DNA of 64,000 nucleotides from Pseudomonas moraviensis. GTDB taxonomy: Bacteria; Pseudomonadota; Gammaproteobacteria; Pseudomonadales; Pseudomonadaceae. The DNA lies in the NCBI RefSeq assembly GCF_900105805.1, contig NZ_LT629788.1, positions 4,882,501 to 4,946,500 of the forward strand, written 5' to 3'. Below the pieces are notes generated by a model, which saw only the letters and a program-made list of their open reading frames with translations, had not been told where the DNA came from and searched no databases. The translations under genes were made by a program, and so were the position numbers. Of this stretch, positions 26,746 through 34,885 are shown piece after piece; positions within the stretch are counted from its first letter, which is position 1, and every line of letters starts with the position of its first letter.

Positions 26746-28281
26746 ATGCGTAAACCTCAACGCCGACATGAAAGTCGTGAGCCAAGCCAGGTGCAGCGTC
26801 TATTCCGGCGACTGGTGCGCGAGTGGTTGTGGATAAGTCTAGTGCTATTGCCGCTGACTGCCCTGTTGTCTTATCGCGCCCAGGACAATCTGCACAATCC
26901 CTCTCCTGCCTCTGGCGCGCTGCTGTCGGTGGCGATGGTCGCGGGTGTGCTGGGATTATTGCTGTGGCGGCCGCGTTGGGCGCTGTGGGTAACCTTGACT
27001 GGTATGGCGTGTACGCTGATCAGCAGCGCCATACTCGCTGAGATTCGCTACTGGTGGTCGCCCACGTCTGCCGCGCTGGGCATGTTGTTCGGTTACCTGA
27101 TCTGGAACTGGCGGCGCCTGAGTGTGGTGCTCACCTACTTCGGCTGGGAGCTGGCGCGTCTGGACAGCGAACCGAAGGTCTTCCCGGAGCGACGCCGGAC
27201 CCGCTTCACCGGCGCTGACCGTTTGCAGGGACAGATCATGGCGCTCGAACAAGCCATGAGCCGCACCCGCGATACGCGGCGCTTCATTGCCGATGGCCTG
27301 GAGTATTTGCCTGTGGCGACGCTGATCAGCGACCCGCAGGGCAAGATTCTGCTAGGCAATCGTAAAGCACGTGAGTTGTTCGACGATCCGTTGGTGGGCG
27401 ATGACGTACTCGATCAACTGGCACGACTCGGCTATCCGGAATTATCCACAGCGCCGCGACCAGCGCTGGCAACGCTGGCGCTGCTGGAATTTCGTGATCA
27501 CAAGGAACGCAGTCTGCGCCTGGAAAGAGCGGCGCTGCTGCCGGTCGACGGCGATACGCCAATCGGTTGGCTGCTCAGCCTGACTGACTTGAGCGCTGAA
27601 CGCGCGGCGGAGGAACAGCGCGGCGTGCTGCTGCGTTTTCTTTCCCACGACCTGCGCGCCCCCCATTCGGCGATCCTCGCCCTGCTCGATGTGCATCGTC
27701 ACCAGGCGGGGGCCGACGCACCGTTGTTCGAGCAGATCGAACGCCAGGTTCGCCGCGCGCTGGATCTGACCGATGGTTTTGTCCTGTTGGCGCGAGCTGA
27801 GTCCGAGACCTACCAGTTCCGCCCGACGTTATTCGCGATGCTGGTCTTGGACGTGCTGGATCAGGCCTTACCCATCGCCCAGCAGAAACGTATCGAACTG
27901 CTGAATCAAGTCGACGAGGAATGTCAGGAGCGGCTGATTCTCGCCGATCAGGGGTTGCTGACGCGCGCCCTGTTCAACCTGCTGGAGAACGCGATCAAGT
28001 ACAGTCCGGCAGACACAACTGTGCAACTGAAGGTGACTTGTCACGGGCCATGGCTGCGCTGCGAATTGACCGACCAGGGCAAGGGCATCGCTGCCGATGA
28101 ATTGCCTGACCTGTTCAGCCAGTATCGGCGCTTCTCCTCGGCCCAGGGCATCGACGGCGTGGGCCTGGGCCTGTCGATGGTCAAGGCGGTGATCGATCAT
28201 CATGGCGGCACGATCGAGTGTCACAGCGTGGTCGATGCGGGAACCACCTTCTGCATCGAGTTGCCGCTGATTGCAGAATGA
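26746..28281 (+). CDS. Sensor histidine kinase
   Basis: Inner-membrane sensor kinase of 511 residues, the likely partner of the divergent OmpR-type regulator. The N-terminal part has four hydrophobic segments (about 27-43, 58-73, 79-98, 108-120) with almost no periplasmic domain, so it may sense a membrane signal. A PAS-like region (DGLEYLPVATLISDPQGKIL) follows. The kinase core has the H box FLSHDLRAPHSAIL, N box LFNLLENAIKYSP, G1 DQGKGI and G2 GLGLSMVKAVIDHHGG. The H box has HDLRAPH where HELRTP is commoner. An exact DnaA box lies at each of 26828 and 27442. Confidence 0.94.
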   Translation: MRKPQRRHESREPSQVQRLFRRLVREWLWISLVLLPLTALLSYRAQDNLHNPSPASGALLSVAMVAGVLGLLLWRPRWALWVTLTGMACTLISSAILAEIRYWWSPTSAALGMLFGYLIWNWRRLSVVLTYFGWELARLDSEPKVFPERRRTRFTGADRLQGQIMALEQAMSRTRDTRRFIADGLEYLPVATLISDPQGKILLGNRKARELFDDPLVGDDVLDQLARLGYPELSTAPRPALATLALLEFRDHKERSLRLERAALLPVDGDTPIGWLLSLTDLSAERAAEEQRGVLLRFLSHDLRAPHSAILALLDVHRHQAGADAPLFEQIERQVRRALDLTDGFVLLARAESETYQFRPTLFAMLVLDVLDQALPIAQQKRIELLNQVDEECQERLILADQGLLTRALFNLLENAIKYSPADTTVQLKVTCHGPWLRCELTDQGKGIAADELPDLFSQYRRFSSAQGIDGVGLGLSMVKAVIDHHGGTIECHSVVDAGTTFCIELPLIAE

Positions 28282-28289
28282 AGGGGCAC

Positions 28290-28320
28290 AAAAAAACCGG
28301 CTATAACGGCCGGTTTTTTT
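28290..28320 (+). terminator. Intrinsic terminator after the histidine kinase gene
   Basis: AAAAAACCGGC-TATAACG-GCCGGTTTTTTT, a 7-bp GC core with A/T extensions and a T-run, 9 bp after the stop codon. It is symmetrical enough to act in both directions, toward the convergent acyltransferase transcript as well. Confidence 0.85.
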
Positions 28321-28448
28321 ACATCCGAATAAAACTTATGCACGGATTTCGTTCAACTTATCGATTTTGAAATATGTATAAAAATCAGCAAGTTATAGAA
28401 CGATTACGGTCATTTCAGGCGAAAGCGTACACAGGTTATCCACAAAAT

Positions 28449-29228
28449 TCAGACAGCCAGTCGATCACTTGCGGCCGGCGCCTGTGGCGCCGGTGGCAGC
28501 GAGCCCATCTCGCGTTGGGTTTTCTCGTTCCACGCTTGCACTCGGTCATTCAGATCAGCGATGGCCCGCGGCCCACTACCTTCGGCATACATCGGTTCGC
28601 CAATGACCACGGTGATAACTCCGGACTGTTTGCCCCAGCCGATTTTCGGCCAGAATTTGCCGGCATTGTGTGCAATCGGCAGCACCGGAAGCGCCGCATT
28701 CACTGCCAATGCGCTGCCACTGCGGGAGAATTTTCCGACGGTGCCGTAGGGCACTCGTGTGCCTTCAGGGAAGATCAGCACCCAGACGTTGTCCTTGAGC
28801 AGCTCGTCGCCTTTGGCCGCGACTTGTTTGAGCGCGGCTTTGGGGTTGTCGCGGTCGATGGCGATCGGGCGCAGCATGGCCATGGCCCAGCCGAAGAACG
28901 GTACGTAAAGCAGTTCGCGCTTGAGCACCTGGCTCAAGGGCGAGAAATAAGCGGAGAGAAAAAACGTCTCCCAAGTGCTCTGGTGGTTCGACTGAATCAC
29001 ACAGGGCCGGTCCGGCACGTTTTCCGCACCTTTGATTTCGTAGCGGATACCGAGGAACACCTTGGTCAGCCACAGGGCGCAACGGCACCAGTACACGTTG
29101 ATAAAACGATAGCGCGCTTTGAAAGACAGAAAGGGCGCAATGAAAAAGCTCAGGCTGCACCACAGCAACGCTGTTGTGCCCAGCAGCAGATAGAAAAGAA
29201 AGATTCTGAAGGCCCGCAGTATCGACAT
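28449..29228 (-). CDS. PlsC-type 1-acylglycerol-3-phosphate acyltransferase (HdtS/LptA orthologue)
   Basis: Membrane acyltransferase of 259 residues that makes phosphatidic acid from lysophosphatidic acid. An N-terminal membrane helix (about residues 8-30) precedes the acyltransferase domain. Motif I reads NHQSTWE, that is HX4E instead of the usual HX4D; motif III is FPEGTR. Position and partners (gyrB side, then gmhB-glyS-glyQ) match PA0005 of P. aeruginosa and hdtS of P. fluorescens F113. HdtS was once proposed to make a long-chain acyl-homoserine lactone and was later described as a lysophosphatidate acyltransferase; nothing in the sequence argues for a signalling role. Confidence 0.92.
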   Translation of the reverse strand: MSILRAFRIFLFYLLLGTTALLWCSLSFFIAPFLSFKARYRFINVYWCRCALWLTKVFLGIRYEIKGAENVPDRPCVIQSNHQSTWETFFLSAYFSPLSQVLKRELLYVPFFGWAMAMLRPIAIDRDNPKAALKQVAAKGDELLKDNVWVLIFPEGTRVPYGTVGKFSRSGSALAVNAALPVLPIAHNAGKFWPKIGWGKQSGVITVVIGEPMYAEGSGPRAIADLNDRVQAWNEKTQREMGSLPPAPQAPAASDRLAV

Positions 29229-29311
29229 GGCGACGGTTACCGTTACGGGGCAATGCCCGACTGTTCAAGCGCACTCCCGAGCAATCCCTGGCCAGGAAAT
29301 TCAGAAGTACT

Positions 29312-29845
29312 CTAGTTGTGGATAAGTTCTGCGGCAATCGCCGCCAGATCGTCAAAAATCAGAGTGCCAACCGGCAGGGTCTTGCCCTGAGTCTTCTCGC
29401 CTTTTCCGGTCTTCACCAAAACTGGCTGTGAATCGACGGCTTTGGCGGCCTCCAGGTCACCAAGGCTGTCGCCGACGAACCAGACATTGGTCAGCTCGAC
29501 GTTGTAATGCGCGGCGATGGTTTTCAGCATCCCCGGTTTCGGCTTGCGGCAATCGCAACCTTCATCCGGGCCATGCGGGCAGTAAACGATCAAGCCGACT
29601 TCACCGCCCTGCTCCGCCACCAGCTCGCGCAGGCGCGCGTGCATGGCGTCGAGGGTGGCGAGGTCGTAATAGCCGCGAGCAATGCCCGACTGGTTGGTGG
29701 CCACCGCCACCGTCCAGCCGGCCTTGCTCAACTGCGCGATCGCTGCGATCGAGCCGGGCAGCGGAATCCACTCCTCCACCGACTTGATGTAGGCATCGGA
29801 GTCGTAATTGATCACGCCGTCACGATCGAGAATCAGCAGTTTCAA
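29312..29845 (-). CDS. gmhB: D-glycero-beta-D-manno-heptose-1,7-bisphosphate 7-phosphatase
   Basis: HAD-family phosphatase of ADP-heptose synthesis for the LPS inner core. The start chosen is TTG at 29845 (MKLLILDRDGVINYDSDAYI), with GAGGGA seven bases upstream, giving 177 residues. The DRDG motif holds the catalytic Asp pair, VATNQSG is motif II and the Cys-rich zinc loop reads CPHGPDEGCDCRKPKPGM. FVGDSLGDLEAA is the last HAD motif. It lies 10 bp downstream of glyS on the same strand. Confidence 0.95.
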   Translation of the reverse strand: MKLLILDRDGVINYDSDAYIKSVEEWIPLPGSIAAIAQLSKAGWTVAVATNQSGIARGYYDLATLDAMHARLRELVAEQGGEVGLIVYCPHGPDEGCDCRKPKPGMLKTIAAHYNVELTNVWFVGDSLGDLEAAKAVDSQPVLVKTGKGEKTQGKTLPVGTLIFDDLAAIAAELIHN

Positions 29846-29855
29846 CAGCAATCCC

Positions 29856-31910
29856 TCAACCCAACAGCGAAATGTCGGCAACGCCGAGGAACAGGCCACG
29901 CAGGCGCGCCAGCAGCGCGTAACGGTTGGCCCGCACATTGGCGTCGTCGGCATTGACCATCACCGCGTCGAAGAACGCGTCGACCGGCTCGCGCAGTGCC
30001 GCCAGGCGCGCCAGCGATTCGTTGTACTGACGCGCCGCGGCCATCGGCTGCACCGCCTGATCCGCTTGCTGGATCGCCGAATACAGCGAGAACTCGTTGG
30101 CATTGTCGAAGTACTTGGCTTCGACCACAGTGGGTACCGAGCCTTCGACTTTGCTCAACAGGTTCGACACCCGCTTGTTCACCGCCGCCAGCGCTGCCGC
30201 TTCCGGCAGTTTGCGGAAGGCCTGCACCGCTTGTACACGCTGGTCGAAGTCCAGCGCCGAACCCGGCTTGAGCGCACGTACCGACAGGTAGGTGGCGACA
30301 TCGACGCCTTCGTCTTCATAGCGCGCTCGCAGACGGTCGAAGATGAACTCCAGCACCGCCTCGTTGAGGCCGGCAGCCTTGACCTTGCCGCCGAACGCAG
30401 TCACGGCGAAGGCCACGGCGTCGTTCAGGTCGAGATCGAGTTTCTTTTCGATCAGGATACGCAGCACACCCAGTGCCGCGCGGCGCAGGGCATACGGGTC
30501 TTTGCTGCCGGTTGGCAGCATGCCGATACCGAAGATACCGACCAGGGTGTCGAGTTTGTCGGCGATGGCGACGGCTGCACCGGTCAGGGTCGCCGGCAAT
30601 TCCGCGCCGGCACCGCGTGGCATGTACTGCTCGTTCAATGCCAGCGCGACGTCCTGCGGCTCGCCGTCATTGAGGGCGTAGTAATAACCGGCGACGCCTT
30701 GCATCTCCGGGAACTCGCCGACCATTTCGGTGGCCAGGTCGCACTTCGACAGCAGGCCTGCGCGGGCAGCCCACGAAGCGTTGCCGCCGATGCGTGCGGC
30801 GATGTACGCGGCCAGTTTCGATACGCGCTCGGCCTTGTCGTAGACGCTGCCGAGTTTTTCCTGGAACACCACGTTCTGCAGGCGCAGGTTGAACGCTTCG
30901 AGCTTCTGCTTCTTGTCCTGCTTGAAGAAGAACTCGGCGTCGGTCAGACGTGGGCGCACGACTTTCTCATTGCCGGCGATGATCTGCTGCGGGTCTTTGC
31001 TTTCGATATTGGCCACAGTGATGAAACGTGGCAGCAACTTGCCGTCGGCATCCAGCAGGCAGAAGTACTTCTGGTTGTCCTGCATGGTGGTGATCAGCGC
31101 TTCCTGCGGCACGTCGAGGAAACGCTCCTCGAACGAGCACACCAGCGGAACCGGCCATTCGACCAGCGCGGTCACTTCGTCGAGCAGCGCCGGTGGCACG
31201 ATCGCAGTGCCTTCCTGGCGCGTGGCCAGTTCTTCGGTACGCTTGCTGATGATTTCGCGACGCTCGTTGGCGTCGGCCAATACGTACGCGGCACGCAGGT
31301 CGGCGAGGTAGCTCGACGGCGAACCGATGCGCACGGCTTCCGGATGATGGAAACGGTGACCACGGGAATCTCGGCCAGCCTTCTGCGCGAGGATGGTGCA
31401 GTCGATGACCTGGTCACCGAGCAGCATCACCAGCCACTGGGTCGGACGCACGAACTCTTCCTTGCGCGCACCCCAACGCATGCGTTTCGGGATTGGCAGG
31501 TCGTTCAACGAATCTTCGACGATGGTCGGCAGCAGGCTCGCGGTCGGTTTGCCGGCGATGTTCTGGCTGTAGCGCAGTTTCGGACCGCTTTGATCGATTT
31601 CGCTCAAGTCGACGCCGCACTTTTTGGCGAAGCCGAGGGCGGCCTGAGTCGGATTGCCGTCAGCGTCGAACGCGGCCTGACGTGGCGGGCCGTCGAGGTT
31701 GATGCTGCGATCCGGCTGCTGAGTGGCCAGCGCAGTGATCAGCACGGCCAGGCGACGCGGCGCGGCATAAACGGTTTTGCTTTCGTAGCTCAGGCCGGCG
31801 GCTTGCAGGCCCTTGTCGATACCGGCGAGGAACGCTTCAGCCAACGTATTGAGGGCTTTGGGTGGCAGTTCTTCGGTGCCCAGTTCAACCAGAAAATCTT
31901 GCGCACTCAT
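29856..31910 (-). CDS. glyS: Glycyl-tRNA synthetase beta subunit
   Basis: Beta subunit of the heterotetrameric (alpha2beta2) glycyl-tRNA synthetase. The protein has 684 residues, starting MSAQDFLVELGTEELPPKALNTL, the family signature. It contains the conserved HFPKSMRW-type segment as LPIPKRMRWGARKEEFVRPTQ and the C-terminal anticodon-binding-like helices. Its start overlaps the glyQ stop (ATGA), so the two subunits are translationally coupled. Confidence 0.98.
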   Translation of the reverse strand: MSAQDFLVELGTEELPPKALNTLAEAFLAGIDKGLQAAGLSYESKTVYAAPRRLAVLITALATQQPDRSINLDGPPRQAAFDADGNPTQAALGFAKKCGVDLSEIDQSGPKLRYSQNIAGKPTASLLPTIVEDSLNDLPIPKRMRWGARKEEFVRPTQWLVMLLGDQVIDCTILAQKAGRDSRGHRFHHPEAVRIGSPSSYLADLRAAYVLADANERREIISKRTEELATRQEGTAIVPPALLDEVTALVEWPVPLVCSFEERFLDVPQEALITTMQDNQKYFCLLDADGKLLPRFITVANIESKDPQQIIAGNEKVVRPRLTDAEFFFKQDKKQKLEAFNLRLQNVVFQEKLGSVYDKAERVSKLAAYIAARIGGNASWAARAGLLSKCDLATEMVGEFPEMQGVAGYYYALNDGEPQDVALALNEQYMPRGAGAELPATLTGAAVAIADKLDTLVGIFGIGMLPTGSKDPYALRRAALGVLRILIEKKLDLDLNDAVAFAVTAFGGKVKAAGLNEAVLEFIFDRLRARYEDEGVDVATYLSVRALKPGSALDFDQRVQAVQAFRKLPEAAALAAVNKRVSNLLSKVEGSVPTVVEAKYFDNANEFSLYSAIQQADQAVQPMAAARQYNESLARLAALREPVDAFFDAVMVNADDANVRANRYALLARLRGLFLGVADISLLG

Positions 31911-32860
31911 TGTGCAGCCTCCAGCTTGGCCAGTACTTCGTCACGCAGGTCCGGGGTCGCCATCGGGAAGCCCAGCTTGGCGCGTGCCAGCAGGTAGGCT
32001 TGCGCAACGGAACGCGCCAGGGTGCGCACGCGCAGAATGTATTGCTGACGCGCAGTCACCGAGATCGCCCGGCGCGCATCCAGCAGGTTGAAGGTATGCG
32101 AAGCCTTCAGCACCATTTCGTAGCTTGGCAACGGCAGCGGCTGGTCGAGTTCGATCAGGCGCTTGGCTTCGCTTTCATAGAAGTCGAACAGTTCGAACAG
32201 TTTGTCGACGTTGGCGTGTTCGAAGTTGTAGGTGGACTGCTCCACTTCGTTCTGGTGGAACACGTCGCCGTAGGTGACTTTGCCGAACGGGCCGTCAGCC
32301 CAGACCAGGTCGTAGACCGAATCGACGCCTTGCAGGTACATGGCCAGGCGCTCGAGACCGTAGGTGATCTCGCCGGTCACCGGGTAGCACTCGATGCCCC
32401 CCGCTTGCTGGAAGTAGGTGAACTGGGTGACCTCCATGCCGTTGAGCCAGACTTCCCAGCCCAGACCCCAGGCGCCGAGGGTCGGCGATTCCCAGTTGTC
32501 TTCGACGAAACGGATGTCGTGGACCAGCGGATCGAGGCCGACATGCTTGAGCGAGCCCAGATACAGTTCCTGGAAGTTGTCCGGGTTCGGCTTGAGCACC
32601 ACCTGAAACTGGTAGTAGTGCTGCAGACGGTTCGGGTTTTCGCCGTAACGGCCGTCAGTCGGACGGCGGCTTGGCTGTACGTAAGCGGCGTTCCAGGTTT
32701 CCGGGCCGATGGCGCGCAGGAAGGTCGCGGTGTGGAAAGTGCCGGCGCCTACTTCCATATCGTAGGGCTGAAGTACCACACAACCTTGCTCGGCCCAGTA
32801 TTGCTGGAGCGCGAGGATCAAGTCTTGGAAGGTACGCACGGCTGGCGTAGGCTGGCTCAC
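31907..32860 (-). CDS. glyQ: Glycyl-tRNA synthetase alpha subunit
   Basis: Catalytic alpha subunit of the bacterial glycyl-tRNA synthetase. The GTG start at 32860 gives 317 residues beginning MSQPTPAVRTFQDLILALQQ; the more upstream start is not supported by family length. The active-site segment QPYDMEVGAGTFHTATFLRA and the QPSRRPTDGRYGENPNRLQ stretch are diagnostic. It leads the glyQ-glyS-gmhB-plsC unit and is divergent from tag. Confidence 0.98.
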   Translation of the reverse strand: MSQPTPAVRTFQDLILALQQYWAEQGCVVLQPYDMEVGAGTFHTATFLRAIGPETWNAAYVQPSRRPTDGRYGENPNRLQHYYQFQVVLKPNPDNFQELYLGSLKHVGLDPLVHDIRFVEDNWESPTLGAWGLGWEVWLNGMEVTQFTYFQQAGGIECYPVTGEITYGLERLAMYLQGVDSVYDLVWADGPFGKVTYGDVFHQNEVEQSTYNFEHANVDKLFELFDFYESEAKRLIELDQPLPLPSYEMVLKASHTFNLLDARRAISVTARQQYILRVRTLARSVAQAYLLARAKLGFPMATPDLRDEVLAKLEAAQ

Positions 32861-32941
32861 GAAATTCACCTGTTTCTTGGGCTGCGATTTAAAGAGCGGG
32901 AGTATACCCGATTCGTTGCTGCGCACGCCCCCTGGAGCCTT

Positions 32942-33499
32942 ATGCCACGCTGCTTTTGGTGTACCGAAGATCCGCTGTACATGGCTTATCACGATCAGGA
33001 GTGGGGCACGCCGCTACGCGATGCGCAGGGTTTGTTCGAGTTGCTTTTGCTCGAAGGGTTCCAGGCCGGGCTGTCGTGGATCACCGTGCTGCGCAAGCGC
33101 GAGCGTTATCGTCAGGTGCTCTTCGGCTTCGATGTGCAGCGCGTGGCGCAGATGAGCGACGCCGAGATCGATGAACTGATGCTCGACCCTGGCATCATCC
33201 GCAACCGCCTGAAACTCAACGCTGCCCGGCGCAATGCGCAAGCCTGGCTGGCGCTGGAGGATCCGGTGGCGTTCCTCTGGTCGTTCGTTGGCGACCGACC
33301 GATCATCAATCATTTCAAGGATCGCAGCGAAGTCCCGGCGATCACCCCCCAAGCGCTGGCGATGAGCAAAGCGCTGAAAAAGGCCGGCTTCACCTTCGTC
33401 GGCCCGACCATTTGCTACGCGCTGATGCAGGCCTCGGGCATGGTCATGGACCACACCCAGGATTGCGACCGCTACGCGCAGCTTGCCAACGGCGGTTAG
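32942..33499 (+). CDS. tag: DNA-3-methyladenine glycosylase I
   Basis: Base-excision repair enzyme removing 3-methyladenine. The 185-residue protein begins MPRCFWCTEDPLYMAYHDQEWG and contains the conserved Cys4 and His17 with the C-terminal MDHTQDC, together forming the zinc site of Tag. The LSWITVLRKRERYRQVLFGF segment and the GPTICYALMQA segment are typical. Divergent from glyQ, with lpxL-type gene 40 bp downstream on the same strand. Confidence 0.97.
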   Translation: MPRCFWCTEDPLYMAYHDQEWGTPLRDAQGLFELLLLEGFQAGLSWITVLRKRERYRQVLFGFDVQRVAQMSDAEIDELMLDPGIIRNRLKLNAARRNAQAWLALEDPVAFLWSFVGDRPIINHFKDRSEVPAITPQALAMSKALKKAGFTFVGPTICYALMQASGMVMDHTQDCDRYAQLANGG

Positions 33500-33539
33500 A
33501 ATGCCCGCCTCGCGCATCGCACATAATCAGGAGTGACCT

Positions 33540-34427
33540 GTGGAAAAGTTTAAAGGCGCCTTGCTGGTAGGCGCTCTGCGGCTGTTTGCCCTGCTGCCAT
33601 GGCGAGCCGTGCAAGCCGTGGGTTCGGCGATCGGCTGGATCATGTGGAAAACCCCCAACCGCTCCCGCGACGTGGTGCGGATCAACCTTGCCAAGTGTTT
33701 TCCACAGATGGATGCGGCCGAGCGCGAGCGTCTGGTCGGTCAGAGTCTGAAGGACATCGGCAAGTCGCTGACAGAAAGCGCCTGCGCATGGATCTGGCCG
33801 GCGCAGCGTTCGATTGATCTGGTCCGCGAAGTCGAAGGCCTCGATGTGCTCAAGGATGCGCTGGCTTCGGGCAAAGGCGTGGTCGGCATCACCAGCCACC
33901 TGGGCAACTGGGAAGTGCTCAACCATTTCTATTGCAGCCAGTGCAAACCGATCATTTTCTACCGTCCGCCGAAGCTCAAGGCTGTGGATGAATTGCTGCG
34001 CAAACAGCGCGTGCAACTGGGCAACAAGGTCGCTGCTTCCACCAAGGAGGGCATCCTCAGTGTGATCAAGGAAGTGCGCAAGGGTGGTGCAGTTGGCATT
34101 CCCGCCGACCCGGAACCGGCCGAGTCCGCCGGGATTTTCGTGCCGTTCTTCGCCACTCAGGCACTGACCAGCAAATTCGTGCCGAACATGCTCGCCGGCG
34201 GCAAAGCGGTCGGAGTGTTCCTGCACGCCCTGCGCCTGCCTGACGGCTCAGGCTACAAAGTGATCCTCGAAGCCGCGCCAGAAGCGATGTACAGCACCGA
34301 TACCGCAGAGTCCTGCGCAGCCATGAGCAAAGTGGTCGAGCGTTACGTCGCGGCGTATCCGAGCCAGTACATGTGGAGCATGAAACGCTTCAAGAAGCGT
34401 CCGCCGGGTGAGGCGCGTTGGTACTGA
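33540..34427 (+). CDS. Lipid A late acyltransferase (LpxL/HtrB family)
   Basis: Inner-membrane acyltransferase adding a secondary acyl chain to lipid A. The start is GTG preceded by AGGAGTGACCT; the protein has 295 residues (MEKFKGALLVGALRLFALLP). An N-terminal membrane-associated helix is followed by the catalytic motif SHLGNWE (HX4E), usual for this family, and PADPEPAESAGIFVPFFATQ. It is the orthologue of PA0011 in the same position. Whether it adds laurate or another chain cannot be told. Confidence 0.93.
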   Translation: MEKFKGALLVGALRLFALLPWRAVQAVGSAIGWIMWKTPNRSRDVVRINLAKCFPQMDAAERERLVGQSLKDIGKSLTESACAWIWPAQRSIDLVREVEGLDVLKDALASGKGVVGITSHLGNWEVLNHFYCSQCKPIIFYRPPKLKAVDELLRKQRVQLGNKVAASTKEGILSVIKEVRKGGAVGIPADPEPAESAGIFVPFFATQALTSKFVPNMLAGGKAVGVFLHALRLPDGSGYKVILEAAPEAMYSTDTAESCAAMSKVVERYVAAYPSQYMWSMKRFKKRPPGEARWY

Positions 34428-34484
34428 GCAACCTCGATAGCGTGACGGTTGATGCAGACGGGCTCGCCTTGCTCAATCGGTAGC

Positions 34485-34799
34485 TCAAGGCGCCTGTCGC
34501 TCGAGCTTCTTCAGGAACACCGTCATCTCCTTTTCGGCCTGTTTGTCACCCTGGGCGCGGGCCGCTTCCAGGCCTTGTTCCCAGGCCTGACGCGCAGCGG
34601 CGTGATCGCCCAGCGCCAGCTGCGCCTTGCCCAGCAATTTCCACGCTGCCGAGTATTTCGGATCGAACGCCACACAGCGCTGAAAATGCTCGGCAGCCCT
34701 GGCGTTTTCACCCAGATCCAGATAACCCTTGCCCAGGCCGAAGCGCAACAGAGCGTTATCCACACCCTTGGCGAGCATTTTTTCCAGGGATTCGAGCAT
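34485..34799 (-). CDS. Small tetratricopeptide-repeat protein
   Basis: A 104-residue soluble protein with two to three TPR units: YLDLGENARAAEHFQRCVAF with DPKYSAAWKLLGKAQLALGD and the following AARQAWEQGLEAARAQGDKQ. It has no signal peptide. A gene of this type lies between the lipid A acyltransferase and trkA in other Pseudomonas genomes as well. The partner protein is unknown, and no enzymatic activity can be inferred. Confidence 0.85.
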   Translation of the reverse strand: MLESLEKMLAKGVDNALLRFGLGKGYLDLGENARAAEHFQRCVAFDPKYSAAWKLLGKAQLALGDHAAARQAWEQGLEAARAQGDKQAEKEMTVFLKKLERQAP

Positions 34800-34885
34800 T
34801 GGTGGATTCCTTTCTTTTGTTCGTCAGAGAACCTGCGAGTCTTTCATACCGCTTTCGCGAGCAGGCTGGACACACGAAAATCGGA

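Noticed and set aside
28449..29228. HdtS-like gene as an acyl-homoserine-lactone synthase
   Set aside because: The sequence is a clear PlsC-type acyltransferase (NHX4E and FPEGTR motifs); lysophosphatidate acylation explains it without a signalling role.
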